From: Sporothrix humicola
Lineage: Eukaryota; Ascomycota; Sordariomycetes; Ophiostomatales; Ophiostomataceae
Direction of reading: 5' to 3'
DNA length: 64,000 nt
NCBI GenBank assembly: GCA_021396245.1
Contig: WNYE01000131.1
Coordinates: 1-64,000 of the forward strand
Of the stretch, positions 10,434 through 21,952 are shown piece after piece. A program made the translations under genes and the position numbers. Under the pieces are notes generated by a model. That model was given only the letters and a program-made list of their open reading frames with translations, made no database searches and was not told where the DNA came from. Each line of letters starts with the position of its first letter. Positions within the stretch are counted from its first letter, which is position 1.

Positions 10434-11921
10434 ATGGGAGAAGACGCGAAAAAGCCGGCGGCACCGCCCCAGCCGCCCATCCGTGATCCGCCATACGCCG
10501 AGTACCTGTACGAAATCTACCGCACACGCCTTCTTGCCAACGAGCTTCCCATTACGACCACAGACCCTTTTACTCTCGAAGACGAAGCCCGCCGGGCAAT
10601 GTCGAGCGAGGTGAAGCCGAACGAGGACGGCGAGGGCGGTCTGCCTGCACGCCCGGCCGCGTTTGGCTACATTGCCGGCGGCGCCGGTGCTGGCACGACA
10701 GTCGAGGCCAACCGCCGCGCTCTGGACAGCGTGGCCCTTCTGCCTCGCATGATGCGCCCCGGGCGAGTGGTGCCCGGTGTAGATGCTGCTACGGCGTCTC
10801 TGCGTGACTTGCGGGTTCGGCTCTTTGGCGGCCCCGGTCGTGGTCCGCCCGTCGACTTGGCGGGCCCGGTGGTCATGGCCCCTGTTGGCGTCCAGTGTGC
10901 CTATCACCCAGACCGTGAGGTGGGTGTTGCTGGTGCGTGTGCCGAGCTAGGCGTGCCGTTTTCCATCAGCACAGCCTCGTCCTCGAGCATCGAAGAGGTC
11001 AAGGCGAGCCTCGACGATACCGGCGTGGAAGACAGCGCCGGCAGTCCTTCGCCAGCGCCCTGGTACCAGCTGTACTGGCCACAGGATGATGCCGTCACTG
11101 CATCTCTCCTAAAGAGAGCACGGGCAGCGGGGTGTCGTGTGCTGCTGGTGACGGTTGACACGTTCACCATTGCATGGCGGCCGACAGACCTGGACGCCGG
11201 GTACCTGCCCTTCATCACGACCAACGAGGGCAACGCCATTGGCTTCAGCGATCCTGTCTTTCGAAAAAAGCTGGCCGAGGGCGAGCCGGGCGAGGAAGTT
11301 GAAGAAGGCAGCGAGCCCGTCACTCCCGAGAACAATGCACTGGCTGCATCGCTCAAGTGGACCGGCGAAGTCTTCCCGCGCCGCGCACGGCCCTGGTCTG
11401 ACTTGGCGACTCTCCGCAAGCTCTGGGGCGACGACGGCGCCATTATCGTCAAGGGAATCCAGCACCCAGACGACGCGCTCTTAGCACGTCAGTACGGTGC
11501 CGACGGTGTCGTTGTCAGCAACCACGGCGGACGGCAAGTCGATGGGGCTGTAGGTTCGCTCGAAATGCTGCCTGAGGTGGTGGCGGCTGTGAGAGCGGCT
11601 GAGGCTCGAGATGCCGGCGAGGCGGAACGGAACGGCACGAGCGAACAGCTGCCGGCTCCCTTCACGATCCTGTTTGACTCGGGTATTCGCACAGGCTCTG
11701 ATATCATCAAGGCCCTGTGTCTGGGTGCGCAGGCTGTGCTCGTGGGTCGTCCCGTCATGTATGGCTTGGGCATTGCCGGCCGTGACGGCGCAAAGCATGT
11801 ACTGGCGGGCTTGCTGGCAGATCTGGACCAGACGATGAACTTGATCGGGTGCATGTCTGTTGCCGACTTGGGGCCGCATATGCTCCGGAAAGGCGGTGCG
11901 GCGTTTAAGGCATCGTTGTAG
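10434..11921 (+). CDS. FMN-dependent alpha-hydroxyacid oxidase, lactate 2-monooxygenase-like
   Basis: An intronless 495-residue protein of the FMN alpha-hydroxyacid dehydrogenase superfamily. These enzymes oxidise L-2-hydroxy acids such as lactate. The pattern VDTFTIAWRPTDL, a later NNALAASLKW region and VKGIQHPDDA are closer to bacterial lactate 2-monooxygenase than to flavocytochrome b2. There is no cytochrome b5 domain and no obvious mitochondrial presequence. Expected active-site residues are present: Tyr214 (QLYW), Asp242, Arg249, Lys340, His364 in SNHGGRQ, and the FMN phosphate segment FDSGIRTGSDI. The family's N-terminal region (YLYEIYR.. FGYIAGGAG) is intact from this start, so the next Met at ~56 is too late. 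It converges on the Zn2Cys6 factor downstream, with 281 nt between stops. The true substrate and the electron acceptor are not shown by sequence. Confidence 0.9.
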   Translation: MGEDAKKPAAPPQPPIRDPPYAEYLYEIYRTRLLANELPITTTDPFTLEDEARRAMSSEVKPNEDGEGGLPARPAAFGYIAGGAGAGTTVEANRRALDSVALLPRMMRPGRVVPGVDAATASLRDLRVRLFGGPGRGPPVDLAGPVVMAPVGVQCAYHPDREVGVAGACAELGVPFSISTASSSSIEEVKASLDDTGVEDSAGSPSPAPWYQLYWPQDDAVTASLLKRARAAGCRVLLVTVDTFTIAWRPTDLDAGYLPFITTNEGNAIGFSDPVFRKKLAEGEPGEEVEEGSEPVTPENNALAASLKWTGEVFPRRARPWSDLATLRKLWGDDGAIIVKGIQHPDDALLARQYGADGVVVSNHGGRQVDGAVGSLEMLPEVVAAVRAAEARDAGEAERNGTSEQLPAPFTILFDSGIRTGSDIIKALCLGAQAVLVGRPVMYGLGIAGRDGAKHVLAGLLADLDQTMNLIGCMSVADLGPHMLRKGGAAFKASL

Positions 11922-12202
11922 GACGATGAACGGTATATATGCTGATTAGTAGGAAGAGGTTCTATCCAAAATGTGATAGTAAAAAAAAAAAAGAGTATAT
12001 TCAAAAATGAAGAAATGAAAACAAAGATGCCACCCAATATCCGGCCTCCTTTTGGTTCCGTTTCCTCCCTTCTATCCATCCAAAAACTCCCTATCCAAAG
12101 TAATCCTACCATGGCCACTGTAGGTTTCCCATTTTAAAAGTCCCACCTATATGTCATTGCACATTAAATCAAACCTGGACAGAACCTTGTCTGCCTGAGA
12201 AT

Positions 12203-14871
12203 CTACCCAATAAATTCAGTCGTGAGAAGCGTCTCCCACGGCTTGCCCGTACCCCACGCCTTTTGCATCAGTGCGCGTGCTCGCGTCACTTGCATCATCC
12301 CCGTTCCCTCAACACTCATCATGCGCTTCAACAGGTTCTTGCGTGTGCCAGCATCCAGGCACTCGCACCCGGCAGTAAACAGCGGGAACAGAAGACAGTT
12401 CTCGGCCGTCCCACCCAGGCTCACGCGGTCGATACAGTCGATAATCTGCTGGACATTGTTCTGCACGTCCGGGTGGTCAGTCGGTTTGCCCAGCACACGC
12501 CGCTGCAGGTGCACGAGCGCCGCCCAGTGGTACGCCTCGTTGGTCGCCGTCATCTCGTCGCGGTCCCACGACCGCAGCGCGTCACCCGACCGGTGCAGAT
12601 GCGCACACGGCCGTGGCGGCTGCACCATGCTGTCACGCACGTCAACCTCGAGCGACTCGACGCTCATCTCGATCTGCATGCTGGGGATCCATGCATCCGG
12701 GTCTTTGCGTGTGATCCGGAGCCGCTCGGGCTCATGTGTCCGCACGAGCTCGGCGATTTGAGACAGGATGTACACGCAGCGCGTCGTGAATCCCATGATG
12801 CAGTCAATTTCATCGTCGTCTTGTGGGTCATAGACCTTGTAGTCTAGAATCCAGGCTGGAGTCGCGTCTGTCGGCCCGCCACTCAGTCCGCCCAGGACAT
12901 CAATGTACGCGAACCAACTCCACATGAAAGAACACACCTGTCCCTCCAGTGAGCTGTGGTGGTCGACCCGAAGCCCTTCTGGCCGTGTCGCAATCAGCTC
13001 GCGTGCAAGCATCAAGTGTCTTTGCCAGGGGATGTTATACCCAAAGGCCGTGGGTGACACAATGGCAAGCGAGGCTAACATAATGGCCGTGGCGACGTTC
13101 GCGTTCGATATTTTCTGCTTGTGATCGTCCAATGCATTACGGAGAGCGGGGAAGATGTCCTGTACCCACAGAGCAATGCGCATGACGGGTTCTGTCTGGT
13201 CCAGGATGCGCGCACGGTGGGAGGCTGAGTAGGCAAGTAAAAGACTGAGAAGGTTGTCGTTGTTGATTGCCATCTGGGGCAAGATCGTTCGGAACGGATT
13301 TGACTGTGGGTCGTCGTGTGGCACAAGAACCCGGGCCGTGTTGTTGATAAAGTGGTGGAAGTACTGGCGGTGTTAGAAAGAATATAAGCCGTTGATGACT
13401 GAAAAAGATTCAAATACATACCAGCATGTTCATTGGGTTCTCTGTCAGCTTCGGAGGGAGTGCGCCCAGTGCACGAGGAATACGGACAGACACTGGCTTG
13501 CAGTAGTAGCCGCCGGGCCCATGGCTGGCCTTGTGCCCGCGTTCCGGACCGTCGGTCTTACCAGACTTGAGTCCGCTTCTCACGCCAGAGAGCGCATTGG
13601 CATCGTCGTTCTTTCCAAGGTCCATGTCCTGGAACCCGGCATCAATGCCATAGTAACAGCTTGAGCGGTGGTGGTGGCTGTGATGAGAGTCACGCTTGCT
13701 GTCGTCAGATTTGGCTGCGTCTGCTGGCTGGGCAGTTGAGTTCGTGACTGGTGGTGTGGAAGGTGCTGCCGGTGGAGTGCCGGCCGTAGAGTTCTCAAAC
13801 GGACCCGACAGCAACGAGCTGACACTAAGTCGTCGGAAGTCGTTGGCTGTCTGGAGATGTAAAAGGCTGTTGCTGGTGTGCGGCGAAGCCCGACCTTGCT
13901 GGCCATCTTCGTGGGTCCGCGGAGAAGAGCCTTCTACCGGTGTCCTGGCTGCAAACCCTGGCGGAGGCGCAAACTGTCTTGGCGACGGCGCCGAGAGCGA
14001 GCCAGAGCCTGTTGATGGTGACAATGGCCATGTCCATGCAAAATCGCGCTCGCTGGAATCCGAGTCGATGCGTTGGCGCTTGGACTGCTGCCGAACGTCA
14101 CCAGAGTCGGCCGGCGAAACACTGTCCGGTGCGTTCGTGGCAGAAAATGGTTGTGACGTTGGTATCGGTGCCGATAACCGGGGTCCATCCGGTGTCTGGA
14201 GAGGGGGCGCAAGACCCTTGTTGGCTGCGCCTTTCAGCGGCTTGACGGGCCGCCGCGCGGCAAACTGCGACATGACGGGCGACGTTGGTGCCATGGCCAT
14301 GGGTGTCAAGATCTGGAACTGGCCGGTGGCGCTGCTTTGCGAGGCTGGTGGCCGGTTCGGGCGTGTTGCTGCTGCCGCCCCTACTTGCGCAGGCGTGGTG
14401 ATCTGGAATGATCCGGTGTGTGTGCCGTTTGCCGGAACGGCGGAGAATGTGGACGAGGAAGAAGAGGGTGGAGAGACGGTCGGGCCAAGCTGGAACTGCA
14501 ATTCGAGTTGAGACTGAGGCCGCGGAGGTGGTGGTGCAGCGCGGTCTTCGCCAGACCCTGTATCGTCGTTATCGTCGTCGCCGTTCATCAAAGATCCGGC
14601 GTCGAGGTGGACGGCCTTGAGTTGTGGCCGCTTGGTGCGGCGGCCGTCCCAGTTGAGGCGGATGCCATAGTCGCATTCGTAGCCGCCCTTGATGCATCTA
14701 AGAGGTGGGTTAGTATTAGTATTTAGGGTAGGACAAGAGGGCAACGCTTTCGTACTTTGAGCAAGTCGGACGCTCTTCGGTGCACTTGACTTTGCGCGCT
14801 TTGCAGGACCAGCAGCCGCTGCGACTGCGGCTCTTGGGCTCACGGCCGTCTGGCTTCTTGGGGCGCGGCAT
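12203..14871 (-). CDS. Zn2Cys6 fungal transcription factor
   Basis: Three exons, 14756-14871, 13422-14697 and 12203-13363, are separated by two 58-nt introns and give 850 residues. The start ATG is followed by a basic stretch and a binuclear zinc cluster, with cysteines at 20, 23, 30, 37, 40 and 47 (GCWSCKARKVKC.. CSKCIKGGYEC). The first intron falls inside the cluster and its branch site TACTAAC is clear; without splicing the last two cysteines would be lost. A long Ser/Pro/Thr-rich disordered middle follows. Exon 3 carries a helical fungal transcription-factor domain of the PF11951-like type (NPMNMLYFHHF.. LLLAYSASHRA). It should act in the nucleus on CGG-containing sites. I cannot name the target pathway. 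The adjacent flavoenzyme gene is convergent and may or may not be a target. Confidence 0.9.
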
Positions 14872-17064
14872 GGCTGGGAAGAGACTTAAATCAAAAGGTG
14901 CCGGGTTGAACGTCGGGTGGGCGCTGCCGCGCGGGCCGTTGTTGCACGGAAATCCGAGAAGACGGGGCGGGCGGGACGGACGGCAGTGGGCCGACTAACG
15001 GGTCGCAATGGGCGCAAAAAGCAGTGCTGCCGCAGCCGTGGCTAGGCCGGGCGTCGTCGTTATCATCCAGATTCCGAAGTCGGCGCCAGAAGCGTGTCTC
15101 AGAAGTTGGTGGGTGTGCCTTGTGACCTCGTCCCTCGTCAGTCGTCAATTCTGCAAGAGGTCCCGATGCGTGGGTTGGTAATCTTTTCCCCGCGCGGTGC
15201 GATCTGCGTCAACTTTTTTCTCGGCCGTTGGTCCGCTATTGGTGTTGAAAGGAGAGAATGGGCGAAAGACGATCCTGTCAAACTGAGAGTCTGTTCGTAC
15301 AAAGTCTGGTTGTCGTTATCGTTTGGTGGAGTGGGAAGAGAAAGGCTGAGGGAGGTGGCTCTGGTGGAAAAGATAAAATGTTCTAGAAAGATAGTGGTTT
15401 CTAGTCATAGTCGAAGGCAAACCTGTCGAGGCAAACTAATTAGACCAAAAGCCCCGTTGGGTGGCACTGGATCCAACACTGCCGGCCGGCCCGTTCTGGG
15501 GATCGAGTGAGCAAGAGAGGGGGCAGGCTAGGAGATAAAGATGGCGTGGCCGCCTCTCTAATCTGGGCTGGTGGCTCCAACGGCCAGTGGACTCCAGCGG
15601 GACATGCATGCAGAAGCTCACTGTGTTGCTTTTTTGAGTTGTTTTGGTTGGCGAGTTGGCGATGTTTTGTGTTATTAAAAAGGGGTGAAATCTTTTCGTC
15701 CTTCGTTCTTGCGCAACTTGGCTGCCATCTCATTTTTGTTGTTTCGGAAGGTGCCAGTTTCTTCATCGGAAGGAATCATGGGCAGAATGAGGGGCGCTCT
15801 TGCCCAGTCTTGTATTGCGGCTTTTGTTGGGGTATTTTTTTTTACTCGAGACTAAACCTCAGCTGTGCCTTCCTTACAGATCGCAGTGGAAGGAACGGAA
15901 GCCTGGACATTTTTCGGAACATTTATCAGCGACTATCGCGGATGCCGTTTCCTTGAGCTTTTCACCCCGAATTTCACGTCACAAAATACTCGGGGTTGTC
16001 ATATATGATCGAAGCCGGTCTGGCTTTTTTTCCGTCAACTTGTTCCCCTGGCTGGTTGCAGTCTTCGGTTAGATAAGGCTTGAGTGGGCAGAAGTTGAGG
16101 AGGTGGAGAACTTTTTTTTGTCCCAGGACTACTATTATTGTATGTTTGCTCATTCCTCCACACACCCTTTTCAAGGTGGTGCCTGCCCTTGTCGGTGTTG
16201 GTCTCCTGCATTGCAGCTTCCTGCAGGTTGAAAAAAAAAAAGACGATGAAAAAGACGTACGATGTTGTTTTGCGCGGGGGAAAGAGCGAACGACAAGCTG
16301 GTGGGAAAACATAAACAGAAATACTAACGGTAAAGTCCGGGGAGGAAGGTACGGAATCCAACGGGATGCATACGTCTGTTGCGTTGCTTCCCTCTCTTAC
16401 ATTTATCTAGATCCCTCCTGGTTGGATGAAGGAAGCAAAAGGCTGAATTGCCGGTTTGAGAAGGTCCAAACGAGCTGCAAGCCACCGTCCTGAAGAAGAA
16501 ACTTCAAAGAGGCGTGATGAAAACAGACATCTCAACATAGCCGGGGAATAAGACGGCAAGGTATCTTTCGTATGTAGGATTACAATGACGATGAGTGGGA
16601 GGGAAGGAAAGAATCTAGAAAGTCTTTATCGAAAGCAAGCTAGAAAACAAACTGGGTGACGGAAATACAGGGGACATCACAATCAGACGATATTTGCTTG
16701 GATTCTTCTTAGACTTTTCTTAGTCTTAAAAATCAGCTCTATTTTGGACAATCTCATGCATCCAAAGCTTGCCAGCAGACCGCCGCAAGTCGCCGCGTCG
16801 CGGGCACGTTTTGGATATATTTTGGTGGACGAACGCCTTGGGACGGAACCGTACGATACTTCAAAAGGCGGAAGGATTGCACGATCGAAAAAACAAGACC
16901 CTGCAGCACATTGAGATAATGTGACGGGACGCGTGAAAACGTGGACGAAGGCTACGGGGACGGCAAGTTACGGGATATGGCAGGCATAGAATCAACTGGC
17001 AAAAACTTTTGTATTATGGTATCTAGTATATCATCGTATAAGGTGCATTACTCGCCTCAACATC
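14872..17064. other. Promoter of the Zn2Cys6 gene and 3' flank of cyp15
   Basis: This is 2.2 kb without a supported gene. Both flanking genes are on the minus strand, so the left part (14872 to about 15500, GC-rich) is presumably the transcription-factor promoter. The right part (about 16500-17064) is presumably cyp15 3' flank. Short frames in between have no recognisable domains. Confidence 0.55.
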
Positions 17065-19139
17065 CTATTGGATGTCGATGCTGAGGATTTTGATGTCTTC
17101 CTCAGGCCGCTCCTTGAACGTGCGCGTGTTCTCGATGCGGTGCACCACGTCTGTGCCCTGGTGGACGCGGCCAAAGATTGTGTGCTTGTTGTCGAGCCAG
17201 GGCTATTTTGTTAGCAAAGAGCTGTTGTAAAAGAAATAAGAGGCTGGGGTAAAATACTAGGGAAATGACCTACCGTCTTCACTGTCGTGATAAAGAACTG
17301 GCTGCCGTTGGTGTTGGGCCCGGCATTGGCCATGCTAACCGTATAGGGCTTGTCATGCTTGAGCGAGCTGAACTCATCTTCAAAGGTGTGGCCCCAAATA
17401 CTGTCGCCACCAGTACCGTCGCCCATGGGATCACCGCCCTGGATCATGAACTGGCGAATCACACGGTGGAAGATTGTGTTGTTATAGTATCCGCGGCGGG
17501 CGTGCGTCACAAAGTTTTCGACAGCCTTGGGCGCCGAGCCGGGGAACAGGCGGATGTAAATGTCGCCGTGTGTCGTGTGCATAATGGCATTGGTTCCCGA
17601 AGCGGCCTCCTTGGCCTCGGCAGCGCCCGACTTCTTGCCCTTGCCCTGGCCCGACACAGTGGGCTTCTCGTTCAGGATATCGCGCGCGTTGCCCTTGGGA
17701 ATGTCCTCCTGGTTGGTGAACATGTAGAAGCGGGATTTACCGACGGCCGTGGTAATCAAAATCGGGTCGCGGACCTCAGACTCTTGAAGCAGCGGGTTGC
17801 TCGAGGCAGCCATGGCCACTGTGGTGACGCCCTTCTTTTGCGGTTGGCCCTGGTACAGAGCCAGCTGCAGAGGACGGATATGTTCGTCGGCGCCGTACAA
17901 CTTGACGACCTGGTTTGTAAACGTGTTGACGACCTTAATGCCGAGCATGGAGCCGTACAGCAAGAAATGGCCCGACTCGTCAAAGACGACATTGGCCTTG
18001 TCGCGCATGGCGTCGTTCTCGAGCTCGTGCTCGGCGGCCAGGCGGCGGCCAAACTCGACGGCGTCCAGTTGGCGCAGTGCCGTGCCAGCCTGCTGCATAT
18101 CCTCGGTTGTCCGCAGTGACTCGTCGTATGTGCGAATAAGCTTGCCTGTCTCGAATTCAAAGAGGCGCACTTTGCGGTCCGGCATGCTGAGCGTAGCAAA
18201 TTGCTGGCCTGTAGGCGAAAGCGCGAGCGCCGTGGGCACAGTTTTGTTCTTTTTGAACTCGAAAAGGTTCGTGGCGCTCTTGAGACGGAAGACGTTGTCG
18301 GGCTTCTCGTAGGTGCCATTCGGTCGCCAGTATTCGACCATTCCGCCGGCATCTGAGGATATAACGCAGTCGTAGCCTTCGTTGTAGGCCATGAGCGTAA
18401 CAGGTGTGCGGTGCATGGACTTGACAGTGTGAATCGGCTTCTGGAGGACAACGTCGTCGGAATTGGCGTCTTGGTTCTTGGAATTTGGTGCTGCAGCTGC
18501 CTCTCCCCGTCCATCGTAGATATGAATGGCAGACGAGTCTGCATCGGTCACGGCCAGCAAAGGCAGAGACGCGCCCCTCCTGTGCACCCAACAGATGCAG
18601 CGTGGTACAAAGTCGAGAGCAATCATGGACAGCAGGTCGAATGTGGCCACGTCAAAGATCTTAATCGTCTTGTCTGTAGCACCCGCCGATGCAAAACTGC
18701 GACCATCGCGGCTCGCCGACACCGAGGCAACGGCGCCCTGGTGCGCGCTGAATTGCTTGACAAACTCGATACCTTCGGCGACCTTCTTCCAGAACTTGAC
18801 AACGCCATCCACGGAAGTTGTGATCAGAAAATCGGTGCCTGGTGTGAGCGTCAAAAAAGACAGCTGCTCCTTGTGCATCAACGACTTAGAGTAGCGTCGC
18901 GAGGCCGGCAGCGCAGATACAAACAGCTTCTCGTGCTTAAGGATGCGCCGCTTCTTCTTGGGCGCAGCTGCTGCGGCCACGGCCGACGGCAGCTGCGGGC
19001 CCATGTCATCGTCGGAGTCGGAATCGGAGTCGGAGCCCGAGTTGGAGTCGTCTTTTGTGCTGCCTTCGCGCTCCGAAAACTCGGCATGGCTGCGCTTGTT
19101 CGACTTGCCGTCGGCACTGTCTGTCGGGGTGTCTGCCAT
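17065..19139 (-). CDS. cyp15: WD40-repeat cyclophilin (peptidyl-prolyl isomerase, PPWD1 orthologue)
   Basis: Two exons, 17274-19139 and 17065-17202, are joined across a 71-nt intron with a GCTAAC branch point, giving 667 residues. The N-terminus has an acidic Ser/Asp run and a PKKKRR nuclear-localisation-like motif, then WD40 repeats from about residue 75 to 390 (SVDGVVKFWKK, TDKTIKIFD). A linker leads to a cyclophilin domain at ~517-667. It has the isomerase signature FHRVIRQFMIQGGDP, SMANAGPNTNGSQFFIT and, encoded by the second exon, WLDNKHTIFGRV. The human counterpart PPWD1 is a spliceosome-associated nuclear isomerase, and the fungal form is named Cyp15 in Neurospora. Without the intron the cyclophilin fold would lack its last ~45 residues. 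It is divergent from the FAR-17a gene, with 750 bp between starts. Confidence 0.95.
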
Positions 19140-19889
19140 TGTGGGCGGAGGGAGGCAGGAGGTCGAGAAAATGAGGGCCGGATGGTGGTGGGCGAGCGTC
19201 GTGGTCGAGGCTGAGGTCGAGGAGCTGACGTTGAAATCTCTTGTGCTGTTGGCTCCTGCCTTTGTTGTCTTTTTGCGCTTGTGGTTTTGGCACGGAAGGC
19301 GCGGTGCACCATCAGCCTCTCAAACGTGTCGGCACTTTTAGCAGGAGCCCGCTAGCGCTCAGGGCCGTTACAGCAGCCTTGCAAAAGCAACACAACACAG
19401 TCGCATCGAGACCAGTTAATTATCGTCAGTGTAAAATAAATACGTGAGATGAAAAGAAGCAATCTGTCTTCTCATTAGTTGCATGGCTCGCATGGCACCT
19501 GTCTGCATGTATATATGGCCAAATGCCGAGGCTACCTTGTCTTCATCGTATGTCACCTTTTCGCCTGTCCTCTGCCTAGCTGCCAGGCACTGAAAGCCGT
19601 TCCTAGTGGTGGATCGGCAGTGCCCGTTATGATGTCAGGGCGCCCCTAGCGGTACCTCAGTGGTTGGCTACCCTGTATTTTCGAGAAACGGGTCCGGTCG
19701 CGACCGCCTCTTTTTGCCCTCCCTCTCCTCGTTCTTTCCCTTCTCTTGTTCTCTCTCTCTCTTTCCTTCCTTGTTCCTACCCCTTTTGCTTGTGGACGTG
19801 AATATCGTTTTCTGCGGCTTCGACAAATCCAAACTCGAACCTATTCCTCCTCACTCGATCACGACCCCGACCCCGATCCCGATTCCGAC
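19140..19889. other. Divergent promoter between cyp15 and the FAR-17a-like gene
   Basis: These 750 bp separate two start codons on opposite strands, so they must hold both promoters. A TATATATGG stretch lies near 19510. CT-rich sequence (about 19710-19800) precedes the plus-strand gene, and a short CCCGACCCCGATCCCGATTC repeat abuts its ATG. No gene is seen. Confidence 0.6.
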
Positions 19890-20633
19890 ATGGACGCCCG
19901 CCACCCGCTCCAGCGCCTGGCCTCGCCGGCGCGCACGGCCTCGTTCGCCCTGCACCTTGCCGGCATCTGCTCGTTCCTCGCGTCGTTTGCCTACTTGCAA
20001 ATGTTTCCTCAGCTGCCTGCTGACAGCGTCGGCGGCGATTTCCAATTTCTGACGATCCTGGGTCTGGCCCTCTCGCTGGCCACGTTCGCCGTCGGTTACG
20101 CTGCCGACCTGACACTGTCGCGCCCGCTGTTCGAGACCAAGAACTTTTTGGCCGTCTGCGTCGCACCGCTCGAGGTTCTGATCAGTGTTCTTTACTGGTC
20201 GCTGTGCACAATCGACCGCGATCTCGTGTACCCACCCGAGTTTGAAGGCGGTCTCCCGCTCCTGCCTGACATTGGCTTCCACCTGGCTCCGGCTCTGTTC
20301 CTGGCGGCCGACCTCCTGCTCTTCAGCCCGCCGTGGACGATCCGCCTGCAAGAGGCTATGATTCTGAGCCTGTGCATCGCCTTCTTTTACTGGGCATGGG
20401 TCGAGTACTGCTTCAGCTACAACGGATTGTAAGTCATGCTTCGGATGTGCCTCTACTCGTGCCAATACTAACATATTAGCTATCCCTACCCCATCTTCCA
20501 GATGCTCACGACGCAACACCGTGTGTTCCTCTTCGCTTTCTCGGCTGTTCTCATGACTGGCAGTACGATCGTTCTCAAGCGGGTCTACCACATGCTCAAC
20601 GGCGGCATCCCGTCCGGCACCAAGGAAGACTGA
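19890..20633 (+). CDS. FAR-17a/AIG1-like multispan membrane protein
   Basis: Two exons, 19890-20428 and 20480-20633, are joined across a 51-nt GTAAGT..TAG intron with an ATACTAAC branch site, giving 230 residues. About six hydrophobic segments cover most of the protein, as in the FAR-17a/AIG1 family. Human AIG1 and ADTRP hydrolyse fatty acid esters of hydroxy fatty acids using a membrane Thr and His. Here Thr55 (QFLTILGL) and His131 (GFHLAPALF) sit at corresponding places, so a lipid hydrolase role is a reasonable inference. The upstream frame stays open but has no in-frame ATG, so this start is preferred. The C-terminus GGIPSGTKED is polar. Confidence 0.85.
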
Positions 20634-21952
20634 ACGGCGAGATTGGACAGCGAATGGACGAGAATATATACCAAAATCTACAACCAACAAACAGATATAT
20701 GGCAATGAGAAGCCGACATCCACTAGAATGTACCACCTCACGGGCTCGGTATACAGAAGCAGGACAGGATATGCAAACCTCCAAACAGGCAGGCCACCGT
20801 GTTCGGCGCCAAGAGAAGGACAACTGGAAAGGGGAGTGGAACTCAACATAGAGAAGCAAATAATAATAAAAAATAAAGAAAAGATCAAATCAACACGGCA
20901 GATCGCAACTTGGACCCTTCTGGCATTTAGTCGCTTTCACAACACACAGCTTGTGTACCCTTTGTGCCGTCTGTCCTCTTGTGACCCCTCTGTGTAGATC
21001 GACGATCGAGAGAACCAGTCAATAACCTACAACTGACAACATGTGTCGTCGGAAAGCTTGGTGTCGCGGCTGCAAATGTCTGCAACTGTCCGCAAGACGG
21101 TCCGGAAAGGCTGCACGTGTCAATGACAACACCAGAATGGCCTGCTGTAATTGGCCAGGCCCACAGGCGGTCGAAGAGTATTGTGCCTCCGCTAGAAGTT
21201 TTCGTACCCCTGTCCTGTTCAATTGGTTAACCCCACCTTGGAGGCTGCTAGGTTTTAATTATGTACTTATTTTCGCGCCATTTTTAAATAGCTTATTCCA
21301 GCCCGCCCGCACTTGGGGTTGACTCACGTCTGGATCGGACGACCAGAAGCACCAGAACGACATGAAAATGACATGGAAACGACATGGAAACGACAAGCGG
21401 ACGACAAGACAACAAGTACAGCGGGCCATCGGCGCCCTGCGCGTGGCGACTTGCAGCAAAAGCTGCGCCAAACCGTGGCCAATTGGCCTATGATCTGTCG
21501 CGGCCTGTTGACCCCTCATCGCCCTCTAACAAAAATAGTGAAAATTAAATGACAGTAAAAAAAAAAGGAAGAAAAAAAAGACGGAACCGCCTAATGCTGC
21601 ATAGCAGAAAAAAAGTCTGGGGGCCAATCCGGCGTTGCGGTTCCTTCTTTGAAGTTCTCTTTGAGTCTTTGACAAGCTGTGACTCTTCTGTCCTTCCTTC
21701 TGCTTTTGACAATTTAACACATTGACTGTTGGCTCTTTCTTCTTTTGGACTTCTTTCTTCTTTCCTCATTCGACTTAAAAAAAGCATTGAGCTGTGAATA
21801 GACCGTTCTGTCTTTTGCTTCCTCTCCATTTCTATTTAGACTTCTCCACGACATCTCCGACCTCGCCCTATTGCTTTGCTCACTTACGCCCTACGATCAC
21901 ATCCTGCCTAAACATTCACCCGGCACCTTCCCACTTTACGATACCCGTCGCG
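20634..21952. other. Intergenic region and DAHP synthase promoter
   Basis: This 1.3-kb stretch has no supported gene. It contains a short GACATGGAAAC-type tandem repeat (about 21359-21396). CPC1/GCN4-like sites lie at 21320, 21662 and 21680. A CT-rich leader precedes the DAHP synthase start. Confidence 0.6.
21320..21326 (+). promoter_or_regulatory. TGACTCA, CPC1/GCN4-type site
   Basis: This is an exact match to the bZIP general amino acid control site, about 630 bp before the DAHP synthase start. Two 6-of-7 matches (TGAGTCT at 21662 and TGACTCT at 21680) lie closer to the gene. Control of this gene family by GCN4/CPC1 is established in yeast and Neurospora; use of these sites here is inferred. 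Confidence 0.5.

Noticed and set aside
14761..14871. Treating the Zn2Cys6 gene as starting downstream at 14843 without the first intron
   Set aside because: That frame loses the last two zinc-binding cysteines. Splicing at 14755/14698 restores a perfect Zn2Cys6 cluster from the ATG at 14871.
17265..18119. 284-codon plus-strand frame inside cyp15
   Set aside because: It is antisense to the clear WD40-cyclophilin coding sequence, a shadow of GC-rich third positions.
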